A stretch of 64,000 bases of DNA from Anthoceros angustus. Its lineage: Eukaryota; Streptophyta; Anthocerotopsida; Anthocerotales; Anthocerotaceae. Below, piece after piece: positions 23,034 to 34,869 of this stretch (position 1 is its first letter; each line of letters begins with the position of its first letter). The position numbers and the translations under genes were made by a program. Where the stretch lies: the NCBI GenBank assembly GCA_010909165.1, contig MU008158.1, forward strand, positions 3,125,478 to 3,189,477, written 5' to 3'. A model generated the notes under the pieces. The model did not search any database, was not told the DNA's origin, and saw only the letters and a list, made by a program, of their open reading frames with translations.

Positions 23034-25776
23034 CTATGGACCAGTTCGAGGTCTTTTCAACAGGCCCGGACAACTGAATGTTCGATCGTATGGCAAATCC
23101 GCTTGTACCTCCTCCGCGAAAGCAACCTTCTCTGGTAGATCAAAACTGATGCAAAGCATGATCTGCAAACGACAAAAACATCTTAAAGTTTAAAAGCGTG
23201 GGTGGTTGGGTTCAAACATTCAAACCAGGATGGAAAGACGGTCGTTGAGTACCTTGTTAGGAGCAACATCCCGAACAGTCCAGGCAGAAACCTGTAGTAA
23301 AGGGCCTTGCAAGATAGTTTCTGCATGCTGCTCATAACAGGGGCTGTAAGCAATCAAACCGGAGACTTGAACACTACTTAGCCAAATTGTTTGTTGGAGA
23401 GACATGAAAACTACCTCAATGACATCTGCTACTGTCTGGTTCGATCTTTTGAAGCAGTAGCAATGTACTCGTGGCAGAGAACCCTTCCAATGCCTCGCTG
23501 ATAATAGTCCCTTGAAGACATCTGCACAATTGTTTCAGTTCAGTCAGGGTGAGCATGCCTCAAACAGCTGGCACCTCATAGAAAACCGAGTAAGGAGTTG
23601 CGAATGGACAGGACCTAAGAATTCAAGAGCTGATGCAGGCAGGTTCATGACGACATGGTCAAAATGATTCCGAGGCTCGCAGATGCTGGTGTCATGCGCG
23701 AAGGGTGTTGTGCTCTTTCCCTTCTTCCGTCTTTTATCAGATGATGTTCCTTTATCTGAGAATTACAATGTCCCAGAGCCACTGAACTCAAAGACTTCAA
23801 ACGACAAGTGCAAGTCACTCTTGGAAGGCGAGAGAAACGCAAAGAAATGGGTAGAAGCAAACCTTCGAGCTATACCTTTCTGTTGCTCTGTAGCCTCTGA
23901 CTTGATGCTGCTGCCTACAAGATCAGCAGTCAAACCTGCAGTGCCCGTAGATTTTGCAAGATTTTCAATGGATGGCGTTAAATTTTCAGCCACACTCAAG
24001 GGACCACATCCATCCTTCACATGCTCATCACTCTGGTTATCAACCCCATCCTCATGGATGGAGCAGTTCTCAGAGGAGTGAACCTCTTCAGTGCTTCTGA
24101 CTAAATGTCTTAGGAACTGCCGGGCATCCATATTGAATGCATGCACTCGCCCTTCCACTTTATTGAGCTTGGCATTGACTCTAAGGTACTCAACACTAGA
24201 AGGATTGAGATCATTGGCATACACAATGCACCCCCGTTGTGCTGCCGGGATCGCAAACGGTCCTATTCCTGCAAACATGTCACACACGACCTGCCCAGAC
24301 TGGAAGAGACTGGCCAATCGCTTGTGCTCAAACTCTAACCTGGAATTCCAATACACCAGGCCATAGTCCAACCTGAATGTTGCGCCATGTTGTTTGACTT
24401 CAGTAACTAAACTCTTTGTTCCGGCCAGTACCTCAAATTCAGGTACTCGGAACTCATTGCTAATTGTCCCAACCTTGTTCACCACAGTCTTTATCTTGGG
24501 CTGATTCTTCTGATAGACAATGAAAGCAAAAGAAGCGAGATAAGCACAGGTAGGACGAGCGATGGAGCAACACACAGCAGATCAAGATACACAGAAACAT
24601 CCTTGGAGGGAAATATTGCTGAGTGGTCACTCACATCCAGGAACACTTGTGCAATGACGTTGCGGTAAGGGAGAAGTTCATCCCGCAAATTTAGATGGGC
24701 TATATGCCCTATTTGCCATGAGCAAAAAGAGTTAGCCGACAGTTTGCATGTGGCACAATGAGCCATGATTCTTTCTGCTACTAATGCAGGTCATCTAAGA
24801 CCCTGACAGCTAGCTGGTTCAGATGGCAATTCTTACCAATACATTCAAAGGCTGAAGGCACTTCGCAGCCTGCTGGTAGAATATCCTTCAGGATGTGCTC
24901 TGCAGAACCCACTTCCTCCATAAGAACAGGCCGCTGTGCATCGACTAAGGATACAATAAGTCTGTTAACTACAGTCCTCACATTCTTCAGATGTTTCGGA
25001 AGTATCACAGGCATCAAGTTGTATGCACACGGGATCACACCTACTGGCCAGTAAGAATAATCCAGCAGCACATCATGCGGAACAATGTCTATCTCCATGA
25101 ACTCCTTCAATTCGATCAATTTTTTCTCTGGAAGGTCTCCTAGACCTGAAAGGAATACGCCCAGACAACCTCGTAGTCAAGGACCTTCCCCTCAGGTGGA
25201 GAAGAACATTCTTGAACCAAGGAGAATGCATCACCTATGCCCTCGGACAGGATGACACGACGAAGAGCCTGGTCAGTGGGGTCTTCAACGATATGCTTAA
25301 TCCTTGGCTTGTCCAATACATGTCTGCACACAGTGGAGGTTCATATGAGGCCGATCAGAGGCGGTCATCGACTGCTGAATGTCACAATCCAAACCTAGTC
25401 ACTATCCACAATGTACAAGGCTGCTTAGAGAAATGTAAGGTTGCCATTCCCAGAAAGAATCCGTTCAACGTTAGTTTTTCTGAATACACTGCTGTAGCAA
25501 GCACTGGCTATGGTACCGAAGCTTCTCAGGACTTGCGACTTACTTGGATAAAATTTTGGCTGCCTGCTGAGAGAACCGCTTCGGGACACGAAGGGCGTGC
25601 AGATGCAGAAACGTATCGAACTTGGACTTATCCACCATAGCGACCGATTTTTGATCCAGCTTAACCGCCTTGCCTTCGTGCTCGAAGGCGCACGTCTTGG
25701 CCTCGCACAAGTCCGTTGTCGATTCCAGCTGAAGACTCGCCGGAAAATTCCTCTCTGAAACGCACAAGCTTCCCAT
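23034..25776 (-). CDS. TRM5: tRNA (guanine-37-N1)-methyltransferase, Trm5 type
   Basis: Trm5 uses S-adenosylmethionine to methylate N1 of G37, beside the anticodon, which prevents frameshifting. Minus-strand exons carry the family landmarks in order: [14 protein letters not shown] (exon ending 25544, donor GTAAGT), [15 protein letters not shown] (from 25323), [68 protein letters not shown] (exon from 24509), the SAM motif [57 protein letters not shown], the LPRVHCYCF block and VRDVAPNK. The last exon is 23162-23034. Junctions between 25215 and 24660 are less certain. Start: the Met at 25638 (MVDKSKFD) is at the conserved border; the Met at 25776 adds 46 residues that could be targeting sequence. 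The frame is open upstream to 26187 and there encodes a WSD1 C-terminus. Confidence 0.9.
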
Positions 25777-25989
25777 CGCTACGGTCACAGCCTGCCGAGT
25801 CGTACGTGGGTTCAAGTGTACATATGGACTGTAGCAAGTTACCCATTCATACATACATCTGTATGCACTAGGTAATGTACGTACGTATTCCAGAGAATGG
25901 GGTATAATTAAGACGCTAACTAACCGTCTATAATCCTTTGAAGTTGCTGAGATGCTGCTGGCCAGAGCAACTGGCCTGGCTATGACGCC

Positions 25990-27391
25990 AGCGGCGTTGG
26001 TTGTACTGACAAACAGGTTACCTGCGTAGCTAATGGCATGGAGGGAAAATCCCTTAGGTGAGCCTGTGACAAACTGATGAAGTCTCACCACCCTGTTTCC
26101 AACAAACCGCACTTCTTCCTGAGGCCCAGCCAGATTGGACACTGCTATGGTAATTTGGCTCATGGTGTAGTGGGTGAAGCGTAGCAAAGCCTGAAATGGA
26201 GGAACAAGCGAGCAGTGATGGTGTTTAAATTGCTACTTGGCTGAAGAGTAAATCGTTTCAAGACTTTCTACCTGAGTCCCAAGCATGTTGCATACCACTG
26301 CCATGAGGACAGTTGAGGCCAGTGCTTCCCAAGAGTTCCTCATTCTCCTCGTGCGTGCTCCCAAACTCTTCACCCTGTCCCCAAGGTTGGCCCCTCAGTA
26401 ATAGGTTCCAACCGGCAGAGCTGGAAACGAGTCTCCTAGCATAGTTCCCCAGTTTTTTGAAATTTCGGCCCCCGGTTTCAGCATACCCTTGACCTCCTTG
26501 GGTGTGCAAGCAGAGGGCGAAAATTGATGGGCATGAGCCCGTGAATTTTCAGGTAGGGGCCAGCCAGAGTGGGGGAGAGCGGATTACTCCTTGCCGTTCC
26601 CTCATATTTATAATGTTTCAAACCATAGGCCACAGCTCCTAGAAAAACGTTGTTCAGTGTTGCCTCCCATAATTTATCCAACTTAAGTTCGGACACTGGG
26701 CCAATATCTGGTTGGAACATCACAATCTGATTGGAAAAGCTCCTCATATTGCATGGAGCCTGACAAGGAAATGTGAGGGCACTGTTGTATGAGCTGCCGA
26801 GGAGGCTCCAACTATAGCTGCCGTTTTAGCCAAATGAGGTGAGAGTGTGCTCACCCTGATAGGAGGTGACAGAAGGATGTGCAGCATGTGAAGGAGAACC
26901 AAGCAGGTGCTCCAGGCCCTGCAGGTTGGGACGGTGGTGCAGGTCCCGGCAGAGAAGGCCTTCCTCCATCTACTGTTTGTGCCAAGTCCAGAAAGAGTGA
27001 AGCAAGGGAAATTCCATCTCCGATAGCGTGGTGCACACGGAAGACAATGGTAGAACTGCATCCTCGCAGATTTGGATGGCTTAAGACATGGCAATCCCTG
27101 CATACAAGGGGTCACTTGTGCGTGAAACTCCATCTCCACAACCCGCGCATTTCTGGTAGCAGAAAAACGATTGAATAGGTACCACAAAGGATAGTTTTCG
27201 TGCAAGGGCACATTGGCCAGATAGTTGACGGTAGGCAGCCACAGGGTCCTCCCCGCCGTATTCCTGCTCCGACAGTCCAACTTCCCACGGCATGGCACGG
27301 CATGGCATGGCATGGCATGGCATGGCATGGCATGGCAGTGCAGTGTTGAATTGAACTGAATTTCAGGGCGAGTTGAACTTCCCGCCGACAT
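25990..27391 (-). pseudogene. WSD1-type wax ester synthase/diacylglycerol acyltransferase, 5'-truncated
   Basis: WSD1 enzymes esterify fatty alcohols or diacylglycerol with acyl-CoA in the ER. Minus-strand pieces in order are NYLANVPLHENYPLW (near 27200), the active-site block VFRVHHAIGDGISLASLF (HHxxxDG, near 27030), ATLNNVFLGAVAYGL (near 26660), MPINFRP (near 26525), WEALASTVLMAVVCNMLG and, from 26190, the C-terminal SQITIAVSNLAGPQEEV and GFSLHAISYAGNLF. The first 100 or more residues of the family are not found, since the frame runs into a (CATGG)n repeat and then the HSP90 leader. Reading from the DPVAAYR segment to NYLANVPL needs a frame change. There is no clear terminal exon or stop, as the C-terminal frame runs on into Trm5 exon 1. 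I call it a truncated pseudogene; an unusual spliced gene is possible. Confidence 0.7.
27288..27338. repeat. (CATGG)n pentanucleotide microsatellite
   Basis: About eight near-perfect tandem CATGG/CACGG units. On the minus strand they read as a CHAMP-like repeating peptide inside the open frame that precedes the WSD1 remnant. The repeat sits at the point where WSD1 homology should continue upstream but does not. Confidence 0.85.
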
Positions 27392-27767
27392 AGGGTTGGA
27401 GTTTAGTAGGTAGGTTGGTTACTTCAGGTGCGTGTTTTCACCTACAGAACCGGTCCCACAGTACCGTTGGAACCGGTTGTTAAGGTTTTCGGACAGCCCG
27501 GCCCCAGCGTAACCTTCCCTTCCCGCTTCCTGCTGCCGCTGCCGCTGCCGCCGCTCTTCCGCTTCCGCGGCCTCCGATTGCGGCTTTTTCTCGTGCGACA
27601 AGGCAGCAGCCAGCATCTCCTTCGTCTGCATTGCCGCCCCAGGCTCGTTCTTGGTATCGGCGCCGGATTGCATTGCGGCTTCTTCAATTGCCCTTGCGCC
27701 GCTGCTTGCGGCTTCTGGCCAGCTCTCTTGACTGCTCCTTCTTTGGCCAGACGCCACACTTCTGGCA

Positions 27768-30247
27768 ATGGCGGCCGCTGCTGTGAGCGATGGACCTCCG
27801 GAGGGTGCGGTTGAGACCTTCGCCTTCCAGGCGGAAATTAACCAACTTCTGTCGCTTATCATCAACACCTTCTACAGCAACAAGGAAATCTTTTTGAGAG
27901 AGCTGATCAGCAACGCCTCCGACGTAAGCGGGCACCTCTACTTCTCGCTTTTGTTTCCTTCCTGCAATGCCTGCGCCTGCTGTTCCATGTCTGTTTCCTT
28001 TGGTTCACCTTAGGTTCTGCATTGTGACAGGCTCTGGATAAAATTCGATTTGAGAGCCTTACGGACAAAGGCAAGTTGGAGTCTCAGCCGGAGTTCTTCA
28101 TCCACCTCATTCCGGACAAGACTAATGGCACGCTCACCATCATTGACAGTGGAATTGGAATGTGCAAAGCCGGTAGGACCGCCGTCTCCTTCAGTTTCCG
28201 GCCAGCTCTGTTCTACTACTTGCCGTAACTCTAACCATGGAGTTTGTGCCTGCTTTTCCTTGGCAGACCTTGTGGCCAATCTGGGAACTATCGCACGGTC
28301 CGGGACCAAGGAATTCATGGAGGCTTTGGCCGCCGGCGCCGACGTCAGCATGATCGGTCAATTTGGTGTGGGCTTTTACTCTGCTTACCTTGTGGCTGAG
28401 AAGGTCATTGTTACGAGCAAGCACAACGACGATGAACAGTACATTTGGGAGTCTCACGCTGGAGGCTCTTTCACCGTAACGAAGGACACGGCTGGGGAGG
28501 TTCTTGGAAGAGGAACCAAGATAACACTGCATCTTAAAGAAGATCAGGTGAATAGCCTTGACACTCGACATTCGCTTTACTCCTCTAGCTGAGAAGCAGG
28601 AATTTGCAGGCTTGTGTGCTTCGGTCGCTGCTAACATGATTTGTCTGTTTGAAGCTGGAATATCTGGAAGAACGTCGGTTGAAAGACTTGGTCAAGAAGC
28701 ATTCCGAGTTCATCAGCTACCCTATCTCCCTGTGGGTGGAGAAGACCACCGAAAAGGAAATTTCAGATGATGAGGTAGAGGAGGAAAAGAAAGAGGACGA
28801 AAAGAAGGAGGAGGAAAAGAAAGAAGAGGAAGGCAAGGTTGAAGATGTTGACGAAGACAAGGACCAGGAGCAAGAGAAGAAGAAAACGAAGAAAGTGACG
28901 GAAGTGTCACATGAGTGGAACCTGGTAAACAAGCAGAAGCCTATCTGGATGAGGAAACCTGAGGACATCACTAAGGAGGAGTACGGAGCGTTTTACAAGA
29001 GCCTGACCAATGACTGGGACGATCATCTTGCGGTGAAGCACTTCTCGGTTGAAGGGCAGCTCGAGTTCAAGGCAGTGCTTTTTGTGCCAAAGAGAGCGCC
29101 ATTTGATCTATTTGACAGCCGGAAGAAACTGAACAATATCAAGCTGTACGTCCGCCGAGTGTTCATTATGGACAACTGTGAGGATATCATTCCAGAGTTC
29201 TTAGCTTTCGTCAAGGGCGTGGTGGACTCCGAAGATCTTCCTTTGAATATCAGTCGAGAGATGCTGCAGCAGAACAAGATTTTAAAGGTTATTAGGAAGA
29301 ACCTTGTGAAAAAATGTCTCGAAATGTTCTTCGAGATTGCTGAGAACAAGGAGGACTACGACAAATTCTACGAATCTTATTCCAAGAACTTGAAGCTGGG
29401 TATTCACGAGGACAGCCAGAACAGAGCTAAGTTATCTGATTTGCTGCGATATCACTCCACCAAGAGCGGGGAGGACATGACCAGCCTGAAAGATTATGTC
29501 ACTAGGATGAAGGAAGGACAAAACGAGATCTATTATATTACTGGAGAGAGCAAGAAGGCTGTCGAGAACTCTCCCTTTATCGAAAGGCTGAAGAAAAAGG
29601 GTTACGAAGTGCTGTTTATGGTGGATGCCATCGATGAGTATGCTGTGGGGCAGCTCAAAGAATACGACGGTAAGAAGCTCGTGTCTGCCACAAAAGAGGG
29701 CCTCAAGCTGGATGAGACTGACGAAGAGAAGAAAGCCAAGGAGGAGAAGAAGGCCCAGTTTGAGATCTTATGCAAGACAATGAAAGATATTTTGGGTGAC
29801 AAAGTCGAGAAAGTTGTGGTGTCAGATCGTATTGTGGACTCTCCTTGCTGCCTGGTTACCGGAGAATATGGGTGGACCGCTAATATGGAACGGATTATGA
29901 AAGCCCAGGCCTTGAGGGACAATGGCATGTCTGGCTACATGTCCAGCAAGAAGACAATGGAGATCAATCCTGGCAACTCCATCATGGAAGAACTGCGGAA
30001 ACGCGCTGATGCTGACAAAAACGACAAGTCTGTCAAGGATCTTGTGCTGCTGCTGTTCGAGACAGCTCTCTTGACATCTGGGTTCAGCTTGGATGAACCT
30101 AACACTTTTGGCGGACGGATTCACCGCATGCTCAAGCTTGGGCTCAGCATCGACGAGGAGTCCTTTGGGGGGGATGCCGATGGGGACATGCCCGCTTTGG
30201 AGGACGATGCGGATGCCGAAGGCAGCAAGATGGAGGAAGTCGACTAG
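27768..30247 (+). CDS. HSP90: Cytosolic heat shock protein 90
   Basis: HSP90 is the ATP-dependent cytosolic chaperone for kinases, receptors and NLR proteins. Four exons, 27768-27923, 28031-28172, 28267-28547 and 28655-30247, join in frame to 723 residues. The N-terminal GHKL ATPase domain shows [18 protein letters not shown] (ATP-site Asn/Asp region), DSGIGM and [14 protein letters not shown] Glu/Lys-rich charged linker follows at about residues 213-260. The middle domain has [20 protein letters not shown] and [14 protein letters not shown]. The dimerisation domain ends in the TPR-binding MEEVD, which marks the cytosolic form and excludes plastid, ER and mitochondrial paralogs. The three introns (107, 94 and 107 bp) all lie in the N-terminal region. 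No canonical heat-shock element was spotted by eye in the 375 bp upstream, so constitutive versus heat-inducible expression cannot be told. Confidence 0.98.
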
Positions 30248-31071
30248 ATGACGTGACTGGTGGAAATTGTCCATTTTGTAGCTTGCTACCGGTAGTGGTG
30301 ACTGCTGGTGTGAGGGGTTGGGTGTGTCCTCCTTAGGTGAGCAGTGGATGGTGGATTAAACACCTATACGGGAGAGTTTAGGTTTTGTTTCCGCGTTGAG
30401 ATCGCAACTGTGCCTCAGAACTCATTTACCATCATATTTATTCCGAATGCGGAAGATGCATTTCACTGATTTCCATCCAGAGAACAGTTCCGGAGGGGTT
30501 TCACTGGCTTTTAACCGTTCAGGGGTTAAAATACATACATCCAAGCAGCTATGCAATATGTGGTTATATAACATAAATTTTAGTAGGTATTAAATACTTG
30601 GTAAAATAATAGTATTATTATATATTATTAAAAGCAGTAAGTTCATTATTGAAGGACAAGAGATGGGGTTAAGAGTAACTAAGATTCAATAGAGTTCCAT
30701 AGGGGTTTAGAATCACCTATACGATGTCACAATAAGAAGATTGAATGGCCTACATACTACGTATTGCAGTTGTCGAGAATGCATCTTAGCAGTAGTTGAT
30801 GTCCGTAATATAGCCTTTGCAAGTGCCCTTTGGAGTGCAATGGATACCTTATGCACAAAGAATGTTGAGAAATAGGAGAGAGGTAGCCCGCTCTAAGTCT
30901 CCTTGCATGTATGCTTTGTCGCATGATTTGATAAATTTATCGAAGTCCTTAGCCAACACTCTATAAGTCTCGAAGGCAAGGGGATGAAGAGATGCCCTGT
31001 TTGCATTCCTCTATACTTCTTGACTTGGTTTGCATTCTCCTATACTTTTGACGCCACCATGATGGTTCAAC

Positions 31072-31783
31072 CTATATATAGAGCATATGTACTATTAAGA
31101 AGCTTTGTGGGGCTTTAGGATTTAGGATATGTCATCAAGACTCGATCGCCTGGACAAGGTACAAGTCAGCCTTGAGTGTTCGACCTATACCCTATACGTA
31201 GAGCATATGTACTATTACGAAGCGTTGTGGTGCAATATGGTTGCGTAAGTTGATAAATTAGCTACTTTGTACATTTTAAAAACAGTAGGAGTGGTCTCGG
31301 AATGTCCTTTTGTATGTGTTCAAAAGGTGTTTAAGTCTCAAATGCTAGTTCGTATCTCTTTGAACTTCATTTTTGTTTATATCGTGTATCTATTGATGGG
31401 GTAAACCAATTGTTTTTGCCTAGGGGGAATTCAAGTGTACAATCATATGACAATATCTAACCTTTGTAGTTTGTTTCCATCTTGCGCTTATACGTAGAGC
31501 ATATGTACTATTACGAAGCGTTGTGGTGCAATATGGTTGCATAAGTAGATAAATTAGCTACTTTGTACATTTTAAAAACAGTAGGAGTGGTTTCGGAATG
31601 TCGTTTTGTATGTGTTCAATAGGTGTTTAAGTCTCAAATGCTAGTTCGTATCTCTTTGAACTTCATTTTTGTTTATATCGTGTATCTCTTGATGGGGTAA
31701 ACCAATTGCTTTTGCCTACAGGAGAATTCAGGTGTACAGCCATATGACAATATCTAGCCTTTGTAGTTTATTTCCATCTTGCG
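31072..31783. repeat. Direct tandem repeat, about 297 bp period
   Basis: Two nearly identical units (about 31190-31486 and 31487-31783) start with TACGTAGAGCATATGTACTA and end with GTTTCCATCTTGCG / ATTTCCATCTTGCG. They differ by scattered substitutions. A third partial copy of the first 45 bp lies at about 31072-31116. The unit is AT-rich, non-coding and of no known family. Confidence 0.85.
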
Positions 31784-32840
31784 AGAGAGTTCTGGTATTA
31801 AAAATATTGAATATTAACCCCAGAATGCTCAGCCCACTCAAATCGAGTATTTTGACCCATGTTCTTTCATATCATATACAATTTTTGAATGACACTAGTT
31901 CATGATAAGACTTTCCTTTGTACCAAATTTTATTCTCTACATTAAAAATATATATTGAAAACTTTTGACCAATATATCCGGTTGAGACGTGAAAGGATCT
32001 TTTGAAAAACTCACAAACTTCTCAAGAAATGGGAGCTATTACTACTTAGACAATGTGAATGAGAAGATAGTTTAACGGCAGGGAGTATGCTTCACGAGGC
32101 TTGGGCTCAATTGCACACATGAACAAAAGAGGACATAGTGTAAGGGAACTTGGAAGGTTGCCTATAGTTATCAAGGGGCTTCTAGCCTGGGTATGCAACA
32201 GCTTTGGTGAGCAGCACCAGTTCACAATATAGTGGTCCGCATTAGTATCTCAACATGGGTAGAAGTTGGTCTTTATGTCTGTAGCAGGAATTAGCACACC
32301 GAAAATAAATGACCGGATTCCGTATCACGATATGACTAGGAGTTGGTGTAAGGTGAGCGTTCTCAAAACTCTAAATACTAAGTAGGAAAATGGGAAGGAG
32401 GGCAAGCTTCCAAGCCTGCCCGTCAACAAGCCATTGTCATCACACTTTGCACAATAGAAACTGTTAGAGGCTGAAGGGCAACTGCCATGTCTTTGAGAAA
32501 GCCTCTCATTACAAAATTCGAGCAGGGCTTTATAGGTCTTAGCTTGCTCAGAAATATTCTCAAACATCATTAAGTTTCGGCGGTTGCACACTCTGCAATG
32601 TTATAGGGTGACACACATCTACACATTTTATATTGCATACACACCTAGCTATGGACCCACTCCTGGAAAGTGTGAGACCTGACTTAAAGGCGTTTCTCTA
32701 AGCTTCTTCTAACAGTGGCATGCCTCGGTAGCTGCCTGGTGCCAATCCCCCTAGTGAGGTCACATAGACACTCAAGAGATTTACAGCAAGGACTGTCAAG
32801 GACTACCCACAAAGAACGGAGAAATGCCCTCAGACTCCTA

Positions 32841-32860
32841 CACACACACACACACACACA
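32841..32860. repeat. (CA)10 microsatellite
   Basis: Uninterrupted CA dinucleotide run. Confidence 0.95.
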
Positions 32861-33515
32861 TACAGCCCTAGGGTTGGGCGCACATAGATTGCATGTACAG
32901 TTACCACCTACGGCATACCTTGCTGAGAGTTTCCTCCTTCACAAGAGAGCTTTCTTACAAGGCAACCATCTAATTGTCTGTGTACAGGAGTGGGGAACAT
33001 AGGCTTGCTCTAACTAGAGCTTACATGACATCACAGGTTGCCCAAAATCTAGTTTGGGATCGAAGGGAGGAGGTGCCTCCCTTGCTGATCCAGAAGATGA
33101 AGAAGCTTCTTCGTGAGAGGAGTTGGGGAGGATTGCTGCAACTCTTGCTGTGGATAAGGGCCGGGAGAGACTAGGAACAAGTCTTCTTCATCAAATTGAA
33201 GGCTGTTTTTCAGGGAGCTTTGCTGTACAACGGCCTAGTATTGTACATGTACGTATAGGGATGGGAGGAGTTGTGTTAGAATCTTGGGGCAGCAGGATTG
33301 CGTTTGAGATCTGTTCATTCTACGAGCAAATAAGCAGCACCTTACAAGGAGGTGCAGAATCTAAGTTTAAGAGATGTGTCTACACCACCTTCCACTTGGG
33401 CTCAACAGATGCCTTAAGGCCTATGGGAGCAACCAATAGCGAGGAAACAAGTGATGCCTACAGACCCTTACAAGATTTTATCAAAAACAAAGAAACTTTT
33501 GGAAGTTGTGCTTGG

Positions 33516-33717
33516 GATAATAAATAGCCAGTAATTTCTTGGAGGCGTAGATTCTTATTTTCAGCTATGCCGTTTTGCTGAGGAGTGTGTACAATAGTGA
33601 GTTACGGAGCTATGCCTTCAGCTCGACAAAAATCAGCAAATTTATGTGATGTAAACTCTCCACCGTTGTTGGAACGTAAAGTCTTGAGTTTTTTATCTGC
33701 TAATCTCTCTTTACCTA
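33516..33717 (-). pseudogene. Ty1/copia integrase scrap
   Basis: The minus strand reads LRSNNGGEFTSHKF, then an in-frame stop, then HTPQQNGIAE. This is the second catalytic Asp region and the QQNG...E region of a copia integrase. It is only about 200 bp long and carries a stop, so it is dead. Its upstream edge at 33717 coincides with the start of a CACTA-like terminus. Confidence 0.75.
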
Positions 33718-34400
33718 CACTACTAGGAAACGGGCCCTTTTACTACTGGCAGATTTGTAGAGAGAAGAGAGAGTCCGGGGTCCATTCGTTTTACTACATA
33801 TGTTTAGGGACCACGGACTATTTTATAGTATAGCCCATGCCTTTACAACATGACCTACAGGATTTTACTACGAGCCGTATTTCGAAGCGGGGGTTTCTGA
33901 TGATGTGGCACACACCTTGGGCGTTTACTACGGGGCATGGCGAGTGTTACTACAGTCCTGTAATTACATAGGGGTGTATTACAACGATGCGTGACAATAC
34001 AACGCTGGTTGGTGGTTTTACAACGATACCCATTACAACTCATTTGGTCACATTACAACGGAGCCGGGTTTACTACGACACGTGCTGGTTTACAATGGTA
34101 GGTTTAACAACGCCAGAATATGGACATTACAACAAGAACGGGTTTACAATGCGAGCCCACGGTTTACAACACCGTAGTTTATAGGGACAACGACTTTACA
34201 ACGATTCGCGAGACTTAACAATCTGACCATGATGTATTTACAGGCATATTCAATGGGGTTAGGTTTAGATGTCGCCAATTCATATTGGAGGGTTTCAGGG
34301 CAAGGGTTTCCACAACACGGCGGTTTAATGACAAAATATATGTAGGGGGTAGATTTTAACCTCCGGCCCATACACGCCAACATACGGCTCATGTTCGACC
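33715..34400. mobile_element. CACTA (En/Spm)-type transposon terminus with subterminal repeats
   Basis: At 33718 the sequence begins CACTACTAGGAAACGGGCCC, the form of a CACTA terminal inverted repeat, preceded by a possible 3-bp duplication (CTA, 33715-33717). From about 33790 to 34210 the motif TTTACAACG / TTACTACG recurs roughly 18 times, as expected for transposase-binding subterminal repeats. The matching opposite terminus was not found in the window and no TNPA/TNP2-like frame is recognised, so the right boundary is arbitrary. The element interrupts a copia integrase fragment. Confidence 0.65.
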
Positions 34401-34557
34401 ATTAAAAAACAAAACATGGCATCATACCACATGCAAACCCCTACCTAAACCCGTTGTCTATGTCCATGGGCACATACGGCACTAATGCTCTACACGAATC
34501 CGAAGGCGGTGCGGTCCTCGCTTGCGGCGTTGTGAATGCCATCGTCCTTCACACGCT

Positions 34558-34854
34558 CTATCCCGGTCTCTTCGATGCCCAAGGCTTTTCCAGTTCGGCC
34601 AGGAGAAGCTGGTAGGCCTTGAAATCCACCACCTCCCATGGGCCAGCCTCACCCTCGGACACACTTGTCCGCCTTTCAAACATCTCCACCTCCGTCTTCA
34701 CACGCTCAAGCTTATCGCGGTGCTTGTGGATCAGAGCCATCAGGCGCCATAGAAAGTGCGAGAGGGAGCCCATGTCGATGAGGGCTGTAAATTCATGCTG
34801 GTCGTTCTCGTAATGTGGAGGTATCCAGGATGTTGGCCCCAATTCGTGAGCCAT
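34558..34854 (-). CDS. Unrecognised ORF with a charged helical segment
   Basis: A 98-codon minus-strand frame begins MAHELGPTSWIPPHYEN and includes ALIHKHRDKLERVKTEVEMF, a likely amphipathic or coiled segment. A one-base frame change after residue 95 would extend it with GIERVKDDGIHNAASEDRTA to about 34490, suggesting a frameshifted longer protein. I do not recognise the family. Its position just inside the CACTA-like terminus suggests it is transposon cargo or a decayed element protein. Confidence 0.3.
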   Translation of the reverse strand: MAHELGPTSWIPPHYENDQHEFTALIDMGSLSHFLWRLMALIHKHRDKLERVKTEVEMFERRTSVSEGEAGPWEVVDFKAYQLLLAELEKPWASKRPG

Positions 34855-34869
34855 GGTCCTCCTGTTAAT

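Larger units (their letters stand above)
30248..33515. other. AT-rich intergenic region, no gene recognised
   Basis: Downstream of HSP90 the composition changes to AT-rich DNA, apart from the tandem repeat and CA microsatellite listed separately. No frame on either strand shows a recognisable domain. A segment near 32389-32420 (GGCAAGCTTCCAAGCCTGCC) resembles one near 35837-35860 (GGCAGGCTTCTCGAGCCTGC), suggesting diverged copies of one small repeat. Confidence 0.5.

Noticed and set aside
27419-27868. Minus-strand 149-codon frame overlapping the HSP90 start as the missing WSD1 N-terminus
   Set aside because: Its Ala/Gln/Arg/Glu-rich sequence does not resemble the WSD1 N-terminal region, and it overlaps the first HSP90 exon.
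28717-29928. Antisense frames across HSP90 (for example 28971-28717 and 29349-29023, minus)
   Set aside because: They mirror the charged linker and coding exons of HSP90 in reverse and have no independent homology.
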